A stretch of DNA of 9,351 bases from positions 1 to 9,351 of the forward strand of contig DOTA01000390.1 in assembly GCA_003513015.1 (NCBI GenBank), in the 5' to 3' direction. The notes under the pieces were generated by a model. It worked only from the letters and a program-made list of their open reading frames with translations. It had not been told where the DNA came from and did not search any database. This DNA is from Chloroflexota bacterium (lineage in GTDB: Bacteria; Chloroflexota; Anaerolineae; Anaerolineales; UBA11858). The translations under genes were made by a program, and so were the position numbers. Positions 5,666-9,351 of the stretch are shown piece after piece. Position 1 is the first letter of the stretch; each line of letters begins with the position of its first letter.

Positions 5666-6745
5666 ATGCTGCAATATACCATTCGACGTTTGTTATTATC
5701 TATCCCGGTTATTTTCGGAATTTTAGTTGTCACCTTTGTGATGGCACGCTCGATCCCCGGTGAACCTTGCAAAGCCATGCTTGGCGAGAAAGCCACAGCA
5801 GAAGTTTGTGAGCGGTTCACGCGTGAACATGGCCTGGATAAGCCCATCCCGGTGCAATTTGGGATTTACATGAAAGACATTCTCCAGGGTAATTTTGGCA
5901 AATCCATCCGTTTTAGCCGCCCGGTTTCGGATATCCTGATCGAGCGCCTGCCCACCACCATCGAGTTGGGCTTGATCGCTCTCATCATTGCAACGGTTAT
6001 CGGTGTGCCTTTGGGTGTGATCTCGGCGGTGCGCCGCAATTCCGCCGTGGATGTGGGGACCATGATTGGCGCGAATATTGGGGTATCCATGCCGGTTTAT
6101 TGGTTGGGGCTGATGCTGGCGTATGTTTTCGCTTTGCTTTTGAAAGATACGATTTTCTGGCTGCCTCCATCGGGGCGGCTCTCCGCAGGATTGGCAGTTA
6201 TCCCCTTTTATGAATATTATGGCTGGAATCTGGCCGCAGGGAGCGCCTCCCAAACTGTGGCTGAGTTTATCTCAAACCTGTTTATCGTTAACTCTATCCT
6301 GATCGGTGATTGGGTTGTGTTAGGGGATGTAGTCAAACACCTGATTTTGCCCTCGATGGCTCTGGCAACCATCCCGCTGGCGATTATTGCTCGCATCACA
6401 CGCTCCAGTATGCTAGAAGTGCTGCGACAAGATTACATCCGTACAGCGCGAGCGAAAGGGTTGGTGGAACGCTTCGTGATCTTGAAACATGCTTTCAGAA
6501 ATGCGTTACTGCCGATTGCCACCATCATCGGACTCCAAGTGGGCACGCTGTTTGCTGGCGCGGTACTCACCGAAACAATTTTCGGCTTGGCGGGCGTGGG
6601 GCGTATGCTCTATGAGGCTATCACTGCCCGCGATTTTCCCATCGTACAAGCCTTTACAGTGGTGATTGCGGTCGGTTATGTGCTCATCAATCTGATGGTC
6701 GATCTAACCTATGTGTTCATCGACCCCCGCATTCGATTGGAATAA
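5666..6745 (+). CDS. Dpp/Opp-type ABC transporter permease (DppB-like)
   Basis: A 359-residue inner-membrane permease of the binding-protein-dependent transport family, forming half of the translocation channel with the next gene. The first helix (about 9-28) follows the typical start M-L-Q-Y-T-I-R-R-L-L. The family segment with G-L-D-K-P is at 56-60, and R-L-P-T-T-I-E-L is at 94-101. The EAA coupling loop that contacts the ATPase is at about 251-283, including D-Y-I-R-T-A-R-A-K-G and ending in LLP. The protein ends D-P-R-I-R, as is usual. The outside loop between about 166 and 223 is fairly long. Only two cysteines are present (35 and 48), both in the first predicted extracytoplasmic loop. 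AGGAG at 5650-5654 is the ribosome binding site, with an 11-base spacer. Confidence 0.95.
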   Translation: MLQYTIRRLLLSIPVIFGILVVTFVMARSIPGEPCKAMLGEKATAEVCERFTREHGLDKPIPVQFGIYMKDILQGNFGKSIRFSRPVSDILIERLPTTIELGLIALIIATVIGVPLGVISAVRRNSAVDVGTMIGANIGVSMPVYWLGLMLAYVFALLLKDTIFWLPPSGRLSAGLAVIPFYEYYGWNLAAGSASQTVAEFISNLFIVNSILIGDWVVLGDVVKHLILPSMALATIPLAIIARITRSSMLEVLRQDYIRTARAKGLVERFVILKHAFRNALLPIATIIGLQVGTLFAGAVLTETIFGLAGVGRMLYEAITARDFPIVQAFTVVIAVGYVLINLMVDLTYVFIDPRIRLE

Positions 6746-6751
6746 CTTCAA

Positions 6752-7681
6752 ATGACAGACACAAACACAACCAACGAAAACGAAACCCAAGATTACCGCT
6801 CCAACAGCCTGGGACGGCTAACGATGCGACGCATCTTTCGTCAGCGCTCCGCCGTTATCGGTGGGACCATCCTGATATTCTTGATTTTGGTGGCAATTTT
6901 CGCTCCCGCGATAGCCCCCTACAGCCCGGAAGAAGTGCTCATTGGCAAAGAAGATGTTTCAAAACGAGAAGGGCCTTGCATCCATTTATTGGGCTGCGAT
7001 GAAGAAAAACCCCAACACATCTTGGGTGTAGATGGCAACGTGCGCGACCAATTCAGCCGGCTTGTTTATGGCACGCGTTACTCGCTCTATATTGGCTTCA
7101 CCTCTGTGGGTTTTGCCATTATTGTTGGCACAATCCTTGGCGCGATTGCCGGTTACGCCAGCAGTTGGCCTGACAATCTCATCATGCGCTTCATGGATGT
7201 GTTGTTGGCTTTTCCCTCCCTGCTTCTCGCCATCGCCATCGTGACTGTCCTCGGCCGCGGCTTGCAAAACGCCCTGTTGGCGATCGCCATCGTTTCGATC
7301 CCCGTTTATGCCCGGGTGGTGCGCGCCAGCGTGCTTTCTGTCAAAGAGCAGGAATTTGTAGCCGCTTCGCGGGCCTTAGGAGGCAGCCACTTCCATATTT
7401 TGTTCCGGCGCATCCTGCCCAACGCTATCTCGCCTTTGATCGTGCAGGGCACCCTGGGGATCGCCTCCGCTATTCTTTCCGCGGCAGCCCTCTCGTTTCT
7501 GGGGTTGGGCGCTCAGCCTCCCACCCCAGAGTGGGGCACCATGCTGGGCTCCGAACGCAATCAAGTTTTCAGCGCCCCTCATCTGGTCTTCTTCCCCGGT
7601 TTAGCCATCATGCTTACCGTCTTGGCCTTCAACCTGTTGGGCGATGGTCTGCGAGATGCGATCGACCCACGCTTGAAGTAA
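6752..7681 (+). CDS. Dpp/Opp-type ABC transporter permease (DppC-like)
   Basis: A 309-residue second permease. A short cytoplasmic N-terminal tail (R-R-I-F-R-Q-R-S-A near 26-34) precedes the first helix (about 36-53), which is typical of the OppC N-terminal region. An outside loop leads to the family element H-I-L-G-V-D-G and then R-D-Q-F-S-R-L-V-Y-G-T-R at 98-109; the usual G-T-D...G-R-D is altered. The EAA loop is at about 195-220 (E-F-V-A-A-S-R-A-L-G-G, then I-L-P-N). It ends with G-D-G-L-R-D-A-I-D-P-R. The only cysteines are 76 and 82, in the first outside loop. It begins 6 bases after the DppB-like gene and its stop abuts the ribosome binding site of the ATPase gene, so it is co-transcribed. 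Confidence 0.95.
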   Translation: MTDTNTTNENETQDYRSNSLGRLTMRRIFRQRSAVIGGTILIFLILVAIFAPAIAPYSPEEVLIGKEDVSKREGPCIHLLGCDEEKPQHILGVDGNVRDQFSRLVYGTRYSLYIGFTSVGFAIIVGTILGAIAGYASSWPDNLIMRFMDVLLAFPSLLLAIAIVTVLGRGLQNALLAIAIVSIPVYARVVRASVLSVKEQEFVAASRALGGSHFHILFRRILPNAISPLIVQGTLGIASAILSAAALSFLGLGAQPPTPEWGTMLGSERNQVFSAPHLVFFPGLAIMLTVLAFNLLGDGLRDAIDPRLK

Positions 7682-7691
7682 GGAAATCACC

Positions 7692-8735
7692 GTGATAGAG
7701 AACAACAACCAACCTTTATTGGCAGTTAAAAACCTGAAAACCTATTTTTTCACCGATGACGGCGTGGTCAAAGCCGTCGATGGGGTTGATTTCGAAGTCA
7801 ACCCGGGTGAAATTTTGGGCCTGGTGGGCGAATCGGGCTGCGGCAAAAGTGTGACATCCTTTTCAATTCTGCGATTAGTAGATGCCCCCGGCAAAATTGT
7901 TGAAGGCCAGATTTTCTTCGAAGAACGAAATTTGTTGGAATTGGATGAAACGGAGATGATCGAAATGCGGGGTGACCGCATCTCGATGATTTTCCAGCAG
8001 CCCCAATCGAGCCTCAACCCGGTATTCACGGTTGGCGCGCAGGTGGCTGAGGTTTTCCAAATCCATAAAAAAATGAAAAAAGAAGCCGCCTGGGCCGAAG
8101 CCGTGGAACTGCTCAAACTAGTCGGCATCCCCGATGCCGAAAAGAAGGCCCACGCTTACCCCCATGAGATGTCGGGTGGGCAGGCCCAGCGCGTGATGAT
8201 CGCTATGGCATTGGCGCTCAAACCTCGCTTGCTGATCGCCGATGAACCCACCACGGCCCTTGATGTGACCATTCAGGCCCAAATTTTGGATTTGATGCTG
8301 GATTTACGCGACAAACTGGGCGCCTCTGTGATTTTGATCACCCATGATTTGGGTTTGATCGCCGAAATGGCCGACCGGGTGGCCGTGATGTATGCCGGGC
8401 AGATCATCGAGCAAACTGATGTAGAAACCATCTTTGAGCAACCTCTGCATCCTTACACTCAGGGTTTGATCGCCTCGGTGCCGGTTTTAGGCCAACTCAA
8501 AGATAAACTGGCCGTGATCCCTGGGTCGGTGCCCAACCTGATCGATATGCCCTCCGGCTGTCGCTTTGCGCCGCGCTGTGAGGCCCGCCTAGAACACAAC
8601 CTGGAAATCTGTAATCAGGCCGAACCCGACTTAATCCACATTGATGCGGGTCATACGGCGCGTTGCTGGCTTTATCAAAGCAATCCGAATCACAAGGCAC
8701 CTCTGACAAAACTCGCAACCGAGGTTGTCAACTGA
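7692..8735 (+). CDS. Dpp/Opp-type ABC transporter ATP-binding protein (DppD-like)
   Basis: A 347-residue ATPase, one of two that power the importer. Walker A is G-E-S-G-C-G-K-S at 46-53, the Q-loop F-Q-Q-P-Q at 101-105, the signature M-S-G-G-Q-A-Q-R at 160-167, Walker B with D-E-P-T-T-A-L-D at 184-191, and the switch histidine in T-H-D at 217-219. The C-terminal oligopeptide-transporter extension carries cysteines 290, 296, 307 and 325 in a C-x5-C-x10-C-x17-C layout; this region holds an Fe-S cluster in characterised Dpp systems. The start is GTG at 7692, supported by AGGA seven bases upstream, which overlaps the preceding stop. Confidence 0.95.
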   Translation: MIENNNQPLLAVKNLKTYFFTDDGVVKAVDGVDFEVNPGEILGLVGESGCGKSVTSFSILRLVDAPGKIVEGQIFFEERNLLELDETEMIEMRGDRISMIFQQPQSSLNPVFTVGAQVAEVFQIHKKMKKEAAWAEAVELLKLVGIPDAEKKAHAYPHEMSGGQAQRVMIAMALALKPRLLIADEPTTALDVTIQAQILDLMLDLRDKLGASVILITHDLGLIAEMADRVAVMYAGQIIEQTDVETIFEQPLHPYTQGLIASVPVLGQLKDKLAVIPGSVPNLIDMPSGCRFAPRCEARLEHNLEICNQAEPDLIHIDAGHTARCWLYQSNPNHKAPLTKLATEVVN

Positions 8736-8746
8736 CGAGAAAATCT

Positions 8747-9351
8747 ATGACTGATCCAATTAACAGCACAAAAACTGAAGCAAAAGATATGATTCGGGTT
8801 GAAAATCTGGTTAAGTATTACCCGGTTTTAGGGGGTGTTCTGCGCCGGGTGGTAGCTCATGTCAAAGCCGTAGATGATGTCAGTTTCACCATCAAAGAAG
8901 GCGAAACCCTGGGTTTGGTTGGAGAATCGGGCTGCGGCAAAACTACCGTGGGTCATACCATGTTGCGGTTACTACCCCAAACCAGCGGCTCGGTCTATTT
9001 TGATGGGCAAGATGTCTTTCAATTGAAGAATCAAGAACTCAAGCAGATGCGGCGCAAGATGCAAATTGTGTTCCAAGACCCTTACGCCTCCCTTGATCCC
9101 CGCCTGCCCGTGGGTGAATCAATTGCCGAAGGGTTAAAAATCCACAAAATTGGCACGGCTCGCGACCGCGTGGATTATGTTGTCGACACACTCCGCAAAG
9201 TGGGCATGGAAGATTACCACGCCAACCGCTACCCCCACGAGTTTTCCGGTGGGCAGCGCCAGCGCATTGGGATTGCGCGTGCTTTGGCGCTCAACCCTGA
9301 ATTTATCGTTTTGGATGAACCGGTATCCGCGCTGGATGTTTCCATCCAGGC
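8747..9351 (+). CDS. Dpp/Opp-type ABC transporter ATP-binding protein (DppF-like), 3' end outside window
   Basis: The second ATPase of the importer. It starts 11 bases after the DppD-like stop and stays open to the window edge, giving 201 complete codons of a protein usually about 320-350 residues long. The N-terminal region has L-V-K-Y-Y-P and V-K-A-V-D-D-V-S-F. Walker A is G-E-S-G-C-G-K-T at 59-66, the Q-loop F-Q-D-P-Y at 109-113, the signature F-S-G-G-Q-R-Q-R at 166-173, and Walker B with L-D-E-P-V-S-A-L-D at 189-197. The downstream C-terminal extension is not visible. The ribosome binding site is weak, and a second in-frame Met at codon 15 is a possible start. ATG 8747 is preferred because it lies closest to the upstream gene. 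Confidence 0.94.
   Translation, partial: MTDPINSTKTEAKDMIRVENLVKYYPVLGGVLRRVVAHVKAVDDVSFTIKEGETLGLVGESGCGKTTVGHTMLRLLPQTSGSVYFDGQDVFQLKNQELKQMRRKMQIVFQDPYASLDPRLPVGESIAEGLKIHKIGTARDRVDYVVDTLRKVGMEDYHANRYPHEFSGGQRQRIGIARALALNPEFIVLDEPVSALDVSIQ

Noticed and set aside
5473..5763. 96-codon plus-strand open frame before the first permease
   Set aside because: It crosses the hairpin and overlaps the permease start in another frame, with no ribosome binding site or family features.
5723..6253. 176-codon minus-strand open frame
   Set aside because: Antisense shadow of the DppB-like permease; its low-complexity Gln/His/Asn-rich content is not protein-like.

Overview
The window is a bacterial chromosomal segment of about 50% GC with tightly packed genes. 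It carries two functional blocks separated by one small opposite-strand gene. The lipoprotein start (an A-A-C lipobox followed by a run of five glycines), the base composition and the overall protein style suggest Chloroflexota, probably an Anaerolineae-like denitrifier. This assignment is inference; no rRNA or other phylogenetic marker is present.

Block 1 (1-3070, plus strand) concerns nitrite and nitric oxide. It opens with the C-terminal two thirds of a cytochrome cd1 nitrite reductase (nirS), which makes NO from nitrite, followed by a strong hairpin. Four closely packed small genes follow: a DUF1858 CxxC redox protein, a DUF59/MIP18-type (SufT/PaaD-like) Fe-S assembly protein, a one-domain cupin, and a 12-helix membrane protein resembling NnrS. 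Relatives of these families recur near NO-handling genes, so the block reads as nitrite reductase plus a small kit for NO tolerance or metal-centre repair. That functional link is inference.

Between the blocks (3071-3767) lie a hairpin terminator, a minus-strand gene for a 78-residue four-cysteine protein of unknown function, and a roughly 280-base divergent promoter region.

Block 2 (3768 to the window end, plus strand) is a peptide/nickel-type (Dpp/Opp) ABC importer in the usual order: substrate-binding lipoprotein, two permeases, two ATPases. The last ATPase is cut by the window edge. A strong hairpin between the binding protein and the first permease probably makes the binding protein the more abundant product.

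The most notable feature is the binding protein. The segment that normally begins an SBP_bac_5 protein lies at its C-terminus, after the segment that normally ends it, with a lipoprotein signal peptide on the new N-terminus. This looks like a natural circular permutation. Its ten mature cysteines fall into five close pairs, and each permease has exactly two cysteines, both in the predicted first outside loop. This suggests an importer stabilised by disulfides on its outer face.
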